NCBI GenBank assembly: GCA_009782285.1
Contig: WRJK01000006.1
Location: 1 to 52,300 of the forward strand
Source: Clostridiales bacterium
GTDB lineage: Bacteria > Bacillota > Clostridia > Peptostreptococcales > Anaerovoracaceae
Length of the DNA: 52,300 nucleotides
Direction: 5' to 3'
The position numbers were made by a program, and so were the translations under genes. How positions within the stretch are numbered: position 1 is the stretch's first letter; every line of letters begins with the position of its first letter. Of the stretch, positions 9,647 through 17,811 are shown piece after piece. The notes beneath the pieces are model-generated. The model was given only the letters and a program-made list of their open reading frames with translations, was not told the DNA's origin and searched no databases.

Positions 9647-12600
9647 ATGAGGGAAATAATCAACACAGACTGGGAGTTGTGCACAGGCTGCAACAGGTGC
9701 GTCAGGGAATGCCCGATGGAGATGGCCAACATCACGTACCAGGACGCGAGCAGTGCCATCAAGGTGAAAGTGGATCACACAAAATGCATTGTTTGCGGCA
9801 GGTGCATTACTGCCTGCAAGCACGACGCGAGGTCTTATGTGGACGACACCGGGAAGTTCTTTGACGACTTGGCAAACGGCATCCCTATATCGCTCATCGC
9901 GGCGCCCTCAGTCAGAACGAACATCCCTGAATACAAAAGGCTGTTCACGTATTTGAAGCAAATAGGTGTGCAGGCGATATACGACGTGGCATTGGGGGCA
10001 GACATATGTATTTGGGCACACATCAGGCACATTGAAAAGAACAGCCGGTCAATGCTGATTACCCAGCCATGCCCGGTTGTTGTGTCGTATTGCGAAATGT
10101 ACCGCCACGATTTGCTCGAAAACCTTTCGCCTGTGCACAGCCCTATGGCGTGCATTGCCATATACATGAGGGAGTACGAGGGCGTCCAGGGAAGGATCGC
10201 AGCCCTTTCCCCGTGCATAGCCAAAGCGAACGAGTTCGAAGACACCGGCCTTGCGCAATACAATGTCACGTTTTCAAAATTGCTAGCGTACTTGGACGAA
10301 AAAGGCGTGGCGCTCCCGGAAGCAGAAACAGGGTTCGACCATGTGGACAGCGGTTTGGGCGCCATGTTCCCGATGCCGGGCGGACTTAAGGAAAACATCG
10401 AGTTTTACATGGGCAAAAAGCTCAACATAACCAGCGCGGAAGGGTACGATCTGTATGAAAAACTGAATATGTACGCAGACACCGAGGAGGAACTGCTTCC
10501 GGACGTGTTTGACGTGCTGAATTGCCATGAAGGGTGCAACATCGGTCCGGCCAGCTCCAAAGCGAAAAACTTTTTTGAAATAGTCGCCACGATGGGCGGC
10601 AGCCGGGAAGCTGCGGTGGGCAGCAGGAGAAAAGAGTATTTCGATTCGGTATACGGAAAATTCGACAGCACTCTGGACCTTTCGCGTTTCACAAGGAAAT
10701 ACAAGCCAATCCACACGCACTTGCCGCAAATAACAGTGGAGGACATCGAGGAGGCGTTCAAGCTGCTGGGCAAGGACGATTACGCAAAGCAAAATGTCGA
10801 TTGCGGCGCCTGCGGTTCCGAAACATGCCAGCATATGGCGCGAAAAATTGCCCTCAAAGTGAACATTCCAGAAAATTGCGTCGTGAAAGCAAGGGACAAT
10901 GCAAGGGAAGAGCATGCCATCAGCCTCAACACCCTTAACCAATTTGAGACAGTTTGGAACAAAGTGGAGAGCTGCATCACTATAATAGACGCGGAAACCC
11001 GCGAGGTTTTGGATGCAAACCCTACAGCTGTCCGCTTGTTCGAAGGGCCCTTTGAAGACATGATCGGGAAAAACTGCAGCCGAATATTCTGCACAGAAGA
11101 CGGTTGCCCGATACTGGACCACAACCAGACGGTGGACCGGGCGGAACGCATATTTTACAAAAGGGACGGCACACAGGTGCCGATCCTGAAATCCGTGGGA
11201 AAGATACAGTACAACGGGCGTCTGGCGCTGCTGGAGAGCTTCACAGACATATCGCACATAAAAGAAGTGGAAGAGCAAAAACAGCTGCTTGCGGTGGCAG
11301 AGCAGGCAAGCCATGCGAAATCCTCGTTTTTGGCCAACATGAGCCACGAGATCCGTACTCCGATGAACGCCATTATCGGCATGACTTCCATTGCAAAATC
11401 AACAGGCAACGTGGAAAGGAAAGACTACGCCATAAAGAAAATAGAGGATGCGTCGCACCACCTCCTCGGCGTGATCAACGACATTTTGGACGTGTCGAAG
11501 ATTGAGGCCGGCAAGTTTGAGCTTTCGCCTTCCGAGTTTTATTTCGAGAACATGCTGAAGCGGGCAGTGGCCGTAAACAATTTCCGGATGGACAAAAAAC
11601 AGCAGAAATTGACTGTCCACATAGACAGCGCAATACCGAAAATCCTGCTTGGCGATGAGCAGCGGCTGGCTCAGGTCATTACAAACCTGCTCAGCAATGC
11701 GGTGAAATTCACGCCGGAGAAGGGTTTGATCAACATAGACACGAAATTATTGAGCGAAGACGGTGGTTCCTGCAGTGTGCAGATTTCGGTAACCGACACC
11801 GGGATTGGCATAAGCCCACAGCAGCAGGCCCACTTGTTCCAGTCGTTCCAGCAGGCTGAAGCCAGCACGTCGCGCAAATTCGGCGGCACCGGTCTGGGGC
11901 TTGCAATATCAAAGAGCATTGTGGAAATGATGGGGGGCGGGATATGGATCGAATCCGAACTCGGGAAGGGCGCCACTTTTGCGTTTACATTCCAGACCCA
12001 GCGAGTCGCCGAAAAGCAAAAAACCCTACCAGACTGGCGCAGCATCCGTTTCCTCGCCATTGACGACGACCTGATCACCCTCGAGTATTTCAAGGAGATG
12101 GTGCAGGGGTTTGGCGCCCCTTGCGACACAGCCACCAGGGGCGCTGAAGCGCTCCGCCTCGTGGAGCAGAACGGCAGCTACGACGTGTATTTTGTCGATT
12201 GGAGGATGCCGGACATGGACGGTTTGGAGCTGACGAAAAAGCTCAAAGCCGGGACAGCGGAGGCGAGCAAGGCGAACGTTGTCATGATGTCCGCTGCAGA
12301 GTGGGGCGCAATTGAGGAAGAAGCCATGGCGTCTGGGGTTGACAAGTTCATGGCAAAGCCGCTGTTCCCGTCGGACATTGCGGATACGGTCAACAATTTG
12401 CTGGGCATAGAGCAGGTGCAGGACGAAGAGGTGCAGCCTGAAACGGCGGCCCGTTTCGAGGGCTGCCGCATATTGCTGGCGGAAGACGTTGAAATCAACC
12501 GGGAGATTGTGCAGGTGCTGCTTGAACCCACCCTGGTCGCTATCGACTGCGCAGAAAACGGTGCTCAGGCCCTGCGCATGTTCAGGGATGCGCCTTCGAA

Positions 12601-12844
12601 GTACGATGCTATTTTTATGGACGTGCAAATGCCTGAAATGGATGGGTACGAAGCAACGCACGCCATCCGCAGCCTTGACGTTCCGCAGGCTAGGTCTATC
12701 CCCATCATCGCTATGACAGCGAACGTATTCAAGGAGGATGTAGAAAAATGCCTCGCTGCGGGCATGGACAGCCATGTTGGGAAACCGCTCAACCTCGATG
12801 AAGTTTTAGAAAAGCTGCAGGCTTATTTGCCAAAGTCGAAATGA
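9647..12844 (+). CDS. [FeFe]-hydrogenase-like sensor fused to PAS, histidine kinase and two receiver domains
   Basis: 1065 residues. Order: two [4Fe-4S] ferredoxin motifs (Cys 12/15/18/22 and 47/50/53/57); [FeFe]-hydrogenase large-subunit-like domain (about 80-330) with putative H-cluster cysteines in TQPCP (142), SPCIAK (190) and [10 protein letters not shown] (293, 297); an extra Fe-S motif (Cys 386/389/394/411); PAS (about 432-535); HisKA with His567 in SHEIRTP; HATPase ([17 protein letters not shown]); receiver 1 with Asp851; receiver 2 with Asp992. In catalytic enzymes the first motif is TSCCP, whose first Cys relays protons. Here that position is Pro and the following Cys ligand is kept. 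This suits a sensory (group C/HydS-like) rather than a turnover role, probably H2 or redox state. No membrane segment or output domain is present. It starts 14 bases after ilvD. The signal and partner are inferred. Confidence 0.88.
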   Translation: MREIINTDWELCTGCNRCVRECPMEMANITYQDASSAIKVKVDHTKCIVCGRCITACKHDARSYVDDTGKFFDDLANGIPISLIAAPSVRTNIPEYKRLFTYLKQIGVQAIYDVALGADICIWAHIRHIEKNSRSMLITQPCPVVVSYCEMYRHDLLENLSPVHSPMACIAIYMREYEGVQGRIAALSPCIAKANEFEDTGLAQYNVTFSKLLAYLDEKGVALPEAETGFDHVDSGLGAMFPMPGGLKENIEFYMGKKLNITSAEGYDLYEKLNMYADTEEELLPDVFDVLNCHEGCNIGPASSKAKNFFEIVATMGGSREAAVGSRRKEYFDSVYGKFDSTLDLSRFTRKYKPIHTHLPQITVEDIEEAFKLLGKDDYAKQNVDCGACGSETCQHMARKIALKVNIPENCVVKARDNAREEHAISLNTLNQFETVWNKVESCITIIDAETREVLDANPTAVRLFEGPFEDMIGKNCSRIFCTEDGCPILDHNQTVDRAERIFYKRDGTQVPILKSVGKIQYNGRLALLESFTDISHIKEVEEQKQLLAVAEQASHAKSSFLANMSHEIRTPMNAIIGMTSIAKSTGNVERKDYAIKKIEDASHHLLGVINDILDVSKIEAGKFELSPSEFYFENMLKRAVAVNNFRMDKKQQKLTVHIDSAIPKILLGDEQRLAQVITNLLSNAVKFTPEKGLINIDTKLLSEDGGSCSVQISVTDTGIGISPQQQAHLFQSFQQAEASTSRKFGGTGLGLAISKSIVEMMGGGIWIESELGKGATFAFTFQTQRVAEKQKTLPDWRSIRFLAIDDDLITLEYFKEMVQGFGAPCDTATRGAEALRLVEQNGSYDVYFVDWRMPDMDGLELTKKLKAGTAEASKANVVMMSAAEWGAIEEEAMASGVDKFMAKPLFPSDIADTVNNLLGIEQVQDEEVQPETAARFEGCRILLAEDVEINREIVQVLLEPTLVAIDCAENGAQALRMFRDAPSKYDAIFMDVQMPEMDGYEATHAIRSLDVPQARSIPIIAMTANVFKEDVEKCLAAGMDSHVGKPLNLDEVLEKLQAYLPKSK

Positions 12845-13653
12845 GGGGTTCGTTCCCGGCAAATAACCAAAGCTCCGCTTTCGTCGGACAGGCACTCGCC
12901 TACTTGAACCGGACGCGTGGCGTATTTCCCGTGACAGTCGCTGCCTCCTGTTAGGAACAACCCATGCTCCCTTGCTAGGCTGCGAATAATTTCCCGGTCG
13001 CCTTCACTGTTCTTCGGGTGGTTCAGCTCAAGGCCGTCAAGGCCGGTTTTGGCGAGTTCCGGAATGAAACAGAAGTTCTGCTGCTCCCCGGGGTGGGCGA
13101 GCACAGCAAGGCCGCCGGCTTCCTTGACTGCTTTGACTGCGTCAAAGACGTTGATGTACTCAACGTCAAATGCGCAAGGACCGCCGTTCTTAAACGTTTC
13201 CTCGTAAAACTGCCCGAACAATTCATGAACCTGCCCCGTAGCAACGAGCCATTCCATGATGTGCTGTTTGTAAAGGTACTTGCCGCCCGCCCGGGCAATC
13301 CGGGACATGTCTATGTTATAGCCGTTTTTGCGCAGGATGTCAGCTTGCTTTTCCGAGTTCCGGCTGCGCGCTTCCAAGAGGGGCTGCGTAAGCGCAGCGA
13401 TTGTTTCAGGGCGCTTTAAGTTATAGCCCAAGATATGCGCCTTTATGCCGGTTTTTCGGTGTTGAGCCGATATTTCGACGCCGCCGAGGGTTAAAATGCC
13501 TTCGACAGCCGGGATTTGCGGCAGATGTTCAATAGTGTCGTGGTCTGTAACGGCGATTGCGTCGAGGCCTTTTTCTTTAGCCAAGCCAATCAGCTGCGGG
13601 ATCGTGCAGCTGCCGTCTGAGAATACCGAGTGGACATGCAGGTCTGCTTTCAT
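12823..13653 (-). CDS. PHP-domain metal-dependent phosphoesterase
   Basis: 276 residues. The N-terminal HxHxxxSDG motif (DLHVHSVFSDGS), VTDHDT, the GGVEIS segment, and later LAHPGE and GGSDCHGK supply the metal-binding His/Asp set of the PHP family (TrpH/YciV-like group). Members hydrolyse 3',5'-bisphosphonucleotides or short RNA 5' ends, but the substrate here cannot be read. It is the last gene of a minus-strand run (hybrid kinase, hemerythrin, PHP), 18 bases after the hemerythrin stop. Its own 3' end overlaps the 3' end of the hydrogenase-kinase gene by 22 bases. No terminator was found in this convergent overlap. Confidence 0.88.
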   Translation of the reverse strand: MKADLHVHSVFSDGSCTIPQLIGLAKEKGLDAIAVTDHDTIEHLPQIPAVEGILTLGGVEISAQHRKTGIKAHILGYNLKRPETIAALTQPLLEARSRNSEKQADILRKNGYNIDMSRIARAGGKYLYKQHIMEWLVATGQVHELFGQFYEETFKNGGPCAFDVEYINVFDAVKAVKEAGGLAVLAHPGEQQNFCFIPELAKTGLDGLELNHPKNSEGDREIIRSLAREHGLFLTGGSDCHGKYATRPVQVGECLSDESGALVICRERTPHFDFGK

Positions 13654-13671
13654 CTGGCCACGCTCCTTCCT

Positions 13672-14103
13672 TCATTGGCTGGCTGCCGAATTTCGTATGT
13701 ACGCGCCTATTTTTTTGTCTTCCCGCTGGATGTGGTTGACAAGCCACCTGGCAACGACCCGGTTCACGTCGTTGCTGAGGTCTGCTGGCGAGGCACTTTT
13801 CGCGTACCTTTCCACAAGTTCGCCAACAGTCACCTTGAAATCCTCGTGCAGCTGTTTGTGCCTTTCGTAATCTGGGTAGCCGCACTGAATTTGCAGGGCT
13901 TCCTCGTCTTGAAAATGCTTGACTGTATAGTTGACCAAAAAATCCAGAGTCTCCTGAAGTTTTTCCGCGTCGCTTCCCTCCGTGCAGGCGTAAACCAAAT
14001 TGCTTACCACTTCAAAGAGTGTCCGGTGCTGCTCGTCCACCTGCTCGTTCCCCAGCTTGAAACTGTCGTTCCATGCCACGCCATACTTTATCGAGGTCTT
14101 CAT
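13672..14103 (-). CDS. Bacteriohemerythrin
   Basis: 143 residues. The complete hemerythrin di-iron ligand set is present in canonical spacing: His26 (DEQH), His63 and Glu67 (HFQDEE), His82 and His86 (HKQLH), His124 and Asp129 (HIQRED). The N-terminal W-x-x-S-F-x-L-G-x-x-x-x-D segment is also typical. Single-domain bacteriohemerythrins bind O2 reversibly at a di-iron centre and serve in oxygen sensing, transfer or detoxification. It lies 34 bases after a membrane hybrid kinase and 18 before a PHP gene, all on the minus strand. An O2-linked input to that kinase is plausible but inferred. A GGAAGG-type ribosome binding site precedes the ATG. Confidence 0.95.
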   Translation of the reverse strand: MKTSIKYGVAWNDSFKLGNEQVDEQHRTLFEVVSNLVYACTEGSDAEKLQETLDFLVNYTVKHFQDEEALQIQCGYPDYERHKQLHEDFKVTVGELVERYAKSASPADLSNDVNRVVARWLVNHIQREDKKIGAYIRNSAASQ

Positions 14104-14137
14104 AGATGTTCACCTTCCTTTCAAAAACAACATAAAA

Positions 14138-16000
14138 TCAAGGTTTGCCCAGCAAATAGAGTTTCAAGTCCCCCATCACTTCGTCAAGATCAAGGGGTTT
14201 GCCAATATGCCCGTTCATGCCGGCCTCTATGCATTTTTCAATGTCTTCACGAAAGACGTTGGCAGTCAATGCAATAATGGGCACTGACTTGGCGTGGGCA
14301 GAATCAAGGCTGCGGATGCGCCGAGTGGCTTCGAGCCCGTCAAGCACCGGCATCTGAACATCCATAAAGACTAGGTCAAAACGCTCAGGCTCGGCACTGA
14401 AAATGCTCAGTGCTTCGGCACCGTCCTTCGCGCATTCGATGTCAAGATGCGTCGGCTCCAAAAGGGCCAACATGATTTCCTGGTTGATGTCAATATCCTC
14501 GGCGAGCAGAAGGCGGCGTCCCGCAAACGATGGCAACTCGTCAGGATGTGGGTTTTCAGAGCGGCTCAGGTCAGAGTGCAGGGTTGGGGCAGGCTCTGAT
14601 CCGCGCTGGACTTTGATAGTGAAAACGAACTTGGCGCCGGCGCCAAGCTTCGACTCAATCCAGATGTCCCCGCCCATCAGCTCGACAATACGCTTGGAAA
14701 TGGCAAGGCCCAAGCCTGTTCCGCCAAATTTCCGCGATATGTCGTTGTCTGCCTGCTCAAAGGAAGAAAAGAGGCGGGACTGCTGATCCGCGCTGATGCC
14801 GATGCCCGTGTCCTTGACTGAGATTTCAAGGGTGCATGCGCCGTTCTCTTCGCTGGTCAGGTGCGCGTCAAGGTGTATCGATTTCTCCTCGGGTGTGAAT
14901 TTTGAGGCATTTGACAGCAAATTCGTTATCACTTGCGCGATCCTCTGATCGTCGCCTATCAGGTTCTTGGGAATAGCCCTGTCAATGTACACTGTAAACT
15001 TCTGCCGTTTCTCTTCGATGCGGAAGCTGCTGACGTTGATGACTTTTTGGAGCATCTGTTCAAAACTGAATTCCTCCAAAGACAGCTCGAACTTGCCAGC
15101 TTCGATTTTCGACATGTCGAGGATGTCGTTGATGACCCCTAATAGATGGCTGGAAGCGCTTTCGACTTTCGCAAAAGCAGTATCCTTCCGTGCCAAATCC
15201 GGTGCGGACTTGCCGATGCTCGTCATGCCTATTATTGCGTTTAGCGGCGTCCTGATCTCATGGCTCATATTAGCCAGGAAGCTGCTTTTTGCTCGGCTGG
15301 CGTCTTCAAGTTTGGCTGCAGTGGTGGCTATGTCCGCCGCTTGTTCTATGCGGTTGATGACGGCGATCATCATCAGGCTCGCAGAACGCAGGATGTCAAC
15401 TTCGCCATCGTTGAACGTCCGCTCCTGATGGCAGTCGTCAAAACTGACGAATCCCCAAAAATGCCCGCGAAAATGCACCGGCGTCATCAAAACCGATTTC
15501 ATTCCGAAAGGCTTCAGTGCGTCCTGCTCAATCTGTGGGAATGAGGAAAGCGGTCCGTTTACGCATTCGCCGTTTGCCAGTTTTTCCGCCAACGTAGGCG
15601 TGTTGCTGTAAAGGTATTTCATTTTTAAGGGGACGATTTTTTCATGTTCGATGTGGCTTCCAATCCACTCGTACCGGTTGGCATAGTGAAGGGTGCCGTC
15701 GGCTGCCTCGTTTTTCCAGATATGGACGCGGTCGATGTCCACGCAGCTTGCCACGAGGTCCACGCCCTGTTTGATGGCATCCTCAAAAGTGTCGTCGTCG
15801 GCTGTGAGCAGCACAGTTGTCGCGTTGTTCACCGCTTGCAGAAGATCCTGAAGAGCCATGCTGATTTTTATCTGTTTTTTGTCTTTTACTATGAATACGC
15901 CATTTCCGACTACGAGGATGGTGCAGACGACCAGCAAGACCATGAGGGTGATGGCGACTTGAGGGTTGGATATCCAGATGGAAACAGGTCCGGCGCTCAT
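14138..16000 (-). CDS. Membrane-anchored GAF hybrid histidine kinase with C-terminal receiver
   Basis: 620 residues from ATG 16000; an in-frame TTG at 16006 is rejected because GGAG lies 8 bases from the ATG but only about 2 from the TTG. A single N-terminal membrane segment (residues about 15-38) is followed by a GAF-like domain (about 70-220), HisKA with His247 (SHEIRTPLNA), HATPase ([17 protein letters not shown]) and a receiver with Asp547 (FMDVQMP). The kinase and receiver match the second half of the hydrogenase-like kinase closely (shared [40 protein letters not shown] blocks), so the two are paralogues. No DNA-binding output or HPt domain is encoded nearby. A good promoter precedes it, and hemerythrin and PHP genes follow. 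Confidence 0.92.
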   Translation of the reverse strand: MSAGPVSIWISNPQVAITLMVLLVVCTILVVGNGVFIVKDKKQIKISMALQDLLQAVNNATTVLLTADDDTFEDAIKQGVDLVASCVDIDRVHIWKNEAADGTLHYANRYEWIGSHIEHEKIVPLKMKYLYSNTPTLAEKLANGECVNGPLSSFPQIEQDALKPFGMKSVLMTPVHFRGHFWGFVSFDDCHQERTFNDGEVDILRSASLMMIAVINRIEQAADIATTAAKLEDASRAKSSFLANMSHEIRTPLNAIIGMTSIGKSAPDLARKDTAFAKVESASSHLLGVINDILDMSKIEAGKFELSLEEFSFEQMLQKVINVSSFRIEEKRQKFTVYIDRAIPKNLIGDDQRIAQVITNLLSNASKFTPEEKSIHLDAHLTSEENGACTLEISVKDTGIGISADQQSRLFSSFEQADNDISRKFGGTGLGLAISKRIVELMGGDIWIESKLGAGAKFVFTIKVQRGSEPAPTLHSDLSRSENPHPDELPSFAGRRLLLAEDIDINQEIMLALLEPTHLDIECAKDGAEALSIFSAEPERFDLVFMDVQMPVLDGLEATRRIRSLDSAHAKSVPIIALTANVFREDIEKCIEAGMNGHIGKPLDLDEVMGDLKLYLLGKP

Positions 16001-16036
16001 TCGCAATTCTCCAATCGTTTCAGGTTGTACATGCTT

Positions 16037-16065
16037 ATTTTACCACACAATGATGAAGGAATCAA
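16037..16065 (-). promoter_or_regulatory. Promoter of the kinase-hemerythrin-PHP operon
   Basis: Read on the minus strand: -35 TTGATT (16065-16060), a 17-base spacer, -10 TAAAAT (16042-16037) preceded by TGG, an extended -10. It lies about 37 bases before the kinase ATG and is back to back with the hut promoter about 100 bases away. Confidence 0.75.
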
Positions 16066-16160
16066 CATTTTCATAGCACACAGCTTTAAAGTAGAAAATC
16101 ATCAACCTATTAAACCAATGCTTTGTTGCAGTGGTTTTTGCGCGAAACCTTGAAAAACTA

Positions 16161-16189
16161 ATGACATTTTCAGAACACCTTGGTATAAT
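16161..16189 (+). promoter_or_regulatory. Promoter of the hut-kor operon
   Basis: -35 ATGACA (16161-16166), a 17-base spacer, -10 TATAAT (16184-16189) with TGG before it (extended -10). The leader to hutH is about 65 bases. I see no clear palindromic HutR/CodY-type operator or attenuator in it. Confidence 0.8.
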
Positions 16190-16261
16190 ATCAACGAAGT
16201 GTACCTATACTTACGAAAAAACGCATAAAAAAAACTTAAAAAAGAAAGAGGATGATGAACA

Positions 16262-17788
16262 ATGGGGGTTGTAATTAACGGGAGAACTTTGACAATCGAC
16301 GAGGTTATCCGCGTGGCGAGGGACAGGGAAAACGTTGAACTGTCCGAAGAAGGCAAGGCAGCAGTAATTAAAGCTAGGGACTACGTGGACGGAAAGCTGG
16401 CAGAAGGCACTGTCATATACGGGCTAACCACAGGCTTTGGGAAATTTTCGGACACGTTCATACCCGAAGAAGAAGCCGCCGAGCTGCAGAAGAACCTTAT
16501 AGTGAGCCATGCATGCGCAATGGGGCGCCCATTGCCGGATCACGTAGTGCGGGCGGCGATGCTCCTGCGGTGCAATGCGCTGGCAAGGGGGAATTCGGGC
16601 ATTAAGCTCGAAACGCTGAACACCTTGGTTAGCATGCTGAACGAGGGGGTGCACCCCGTCATACCGGAAAAAGGCTCCTTGGGCGCCAGCGGCGACCTTG
16701 CTCCGCTTGCGCACATGGTGCTCCCGATGATCGGCTTGGGAGAAGCGGAGTATGAGGGAAGCGTGCTCCCGGGACGCGAAGCCATGCAAAAAGCCGGGAT
16801 ACCGGTTGTCGAACTTGCCGCAAAGGAGGGGCTAGCCCTGATCAACGGGACGCAGATCATGTGCGCGATAGGTTTGGGCGTGCTGCATGACGCCATCAAC
16901 TTGTCAAAAGCCGCAGACATCGTCGCAGCCATGACAGCCGAGGCGCTGAACGGAATTCTGAAGGCGTACGACGAAAAAGTGCACATAGCCCGAAACCAGA
17001 AAGGGCAGCAGCAGGCTGCATCCAATTTGCGCAAGGTACTGAACGGAAGCGGAAACGTCAGGAGCGAAAACCCGCGCAAGGTGCAGGATCCCTATTCGCT
17101 GAGGTGCATTCCGCAGGTGCACGGCGCTTCAAAAGACGCGATAGCCTATGTCTGCGATATTGTGAGCAGGGAAATCAATGCAGTCACGGACAACCCGCTG
17201 ATATTCCCAGACGACGACGAAGTGATTTCCGGAGGGAATTTCCACGGTCAGCCCCTGTCACTCGCCTTTGACTTCCTTAAAATGGCAGTCGCCGAATACG
17301 CCGACATCTCGGAGAGGCGCACAGAGAGGCTCGTGAACCCACAGCTTTCTGAGGGGCTCGCCCCGTTCCTTACGACTCACGGCGGCGTTTGTTCCGGGTT
17401 TATGATCGCCCAGTACACGGCAGCATCGCTGGTTTCGGAAAACAAAATATACGCGCACCCCGCCTGCGTGGATTCCATTCCTTCTTCGGGCAATCAGGAA
17501 GACCATGTGAGCATGGGGACGACTGCCGCAAGGACGGCGGCTCTGATACTGGACAACGCGCAAAAAGTCCTTGGGATCGAGCTTTTTGCTGCGACTCAAG
17601 CCATCTGGCTGAGAGGGGAAACAGGGCTCTCGGATGCGACGAAGGCGGTTTACGATTTTGTCAGAAGGAGCGTCGCCCCTGTTGACAGGGACATAGTGAT
17701 GCATCCCGAGTTCGTCAAATTCGATGAAATGGTAAAGACAGGTGTTATCGTAAAAATTGTTGAGGGCGCAATAGGAAAACTGGATTGA
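16262..17788 (+). CDS. hutH: Histidine ammonia-lyase
   Basis: 508 residues, the usual length. It removes ammonia from L-histidine to give trans-urocanate, the first step of histidine degradation, in the cytoplasm. The Ala142-Ser143-Gly144 triad in GSLGASGDLAPLAHM forms the MIO electrophile. The active-site Tyr of the N-terminal YGLTTGFG and the QDPYSLRC-like VQDPYSLRCIPQVHG segment are also seen. ATG at 16262 follows an AAAGAGG-type ribosome binding site. First gene of an uninterrupted nine-gene run ending with a 2-oxoacid:ferredoxin oxidoreductase, and preceded by a strong promoter. Confidence 0.97.
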   Translation: MGVVINGRTLTIDEVIRVARDRENVELSEEGKAAVIKARDYVDGKLAEGTVIYGLTTGFGKFSDTFIPEEEAAELQKNLIVSHACAMGRPLPDHVVRAAMLLRCNALARGNSGIKLETLNTLVSMLNEGVHPVIPEKGSLGASGDLAPLAHMVLPMIGLGEAEYEGSVLPGREAMQKAGIPVVELAAKEGLALINGTQIMCAIGLGVLHDAINLSKAADIVAAMTAEALNGILKAYDEKVHIARNQKGQQQAASNLRKVLNGSGNVRSENPRKVQDPYSLRCIPQVHGASKDAIAYVCDIVSREINAVTDNPLIFPDDDEVISGGNFHGQPLSLAFDFLKMAVAEYADISERRTERLVNPQLSEGLAPFLTTHGGVCSGFMIAQYTAASLVSENKIYAHPACVDSIPSSGNQEDHVSMGTTAARTAALILDNAQKVLGIELFAATQAIWLRGETGLSDATKAVYDFVRRSVAPVDRDIVMHPEFVKFDEMVKTGVIVKIVEGAIGKLD

Positions 17789-17811
17789 CAAATCACCGGA
17801 AGGAGGTCGCG

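Noticed and set aside
10283-11347. Long open frame (354 codons) on the minus strand inside the hydrogenase-kinase gene
   Set aside because: It is antisense to a protein with clear domains across its whole length. The translation has no recognisable motif, and open antisense frames are expected with this codon bias.
17785-17811. TTG start of hutU overlapping the hutH stop
   Set aside because: It would place the strong AGGAGG site inside the gene; ATG 17812 fits it at 5 bases.
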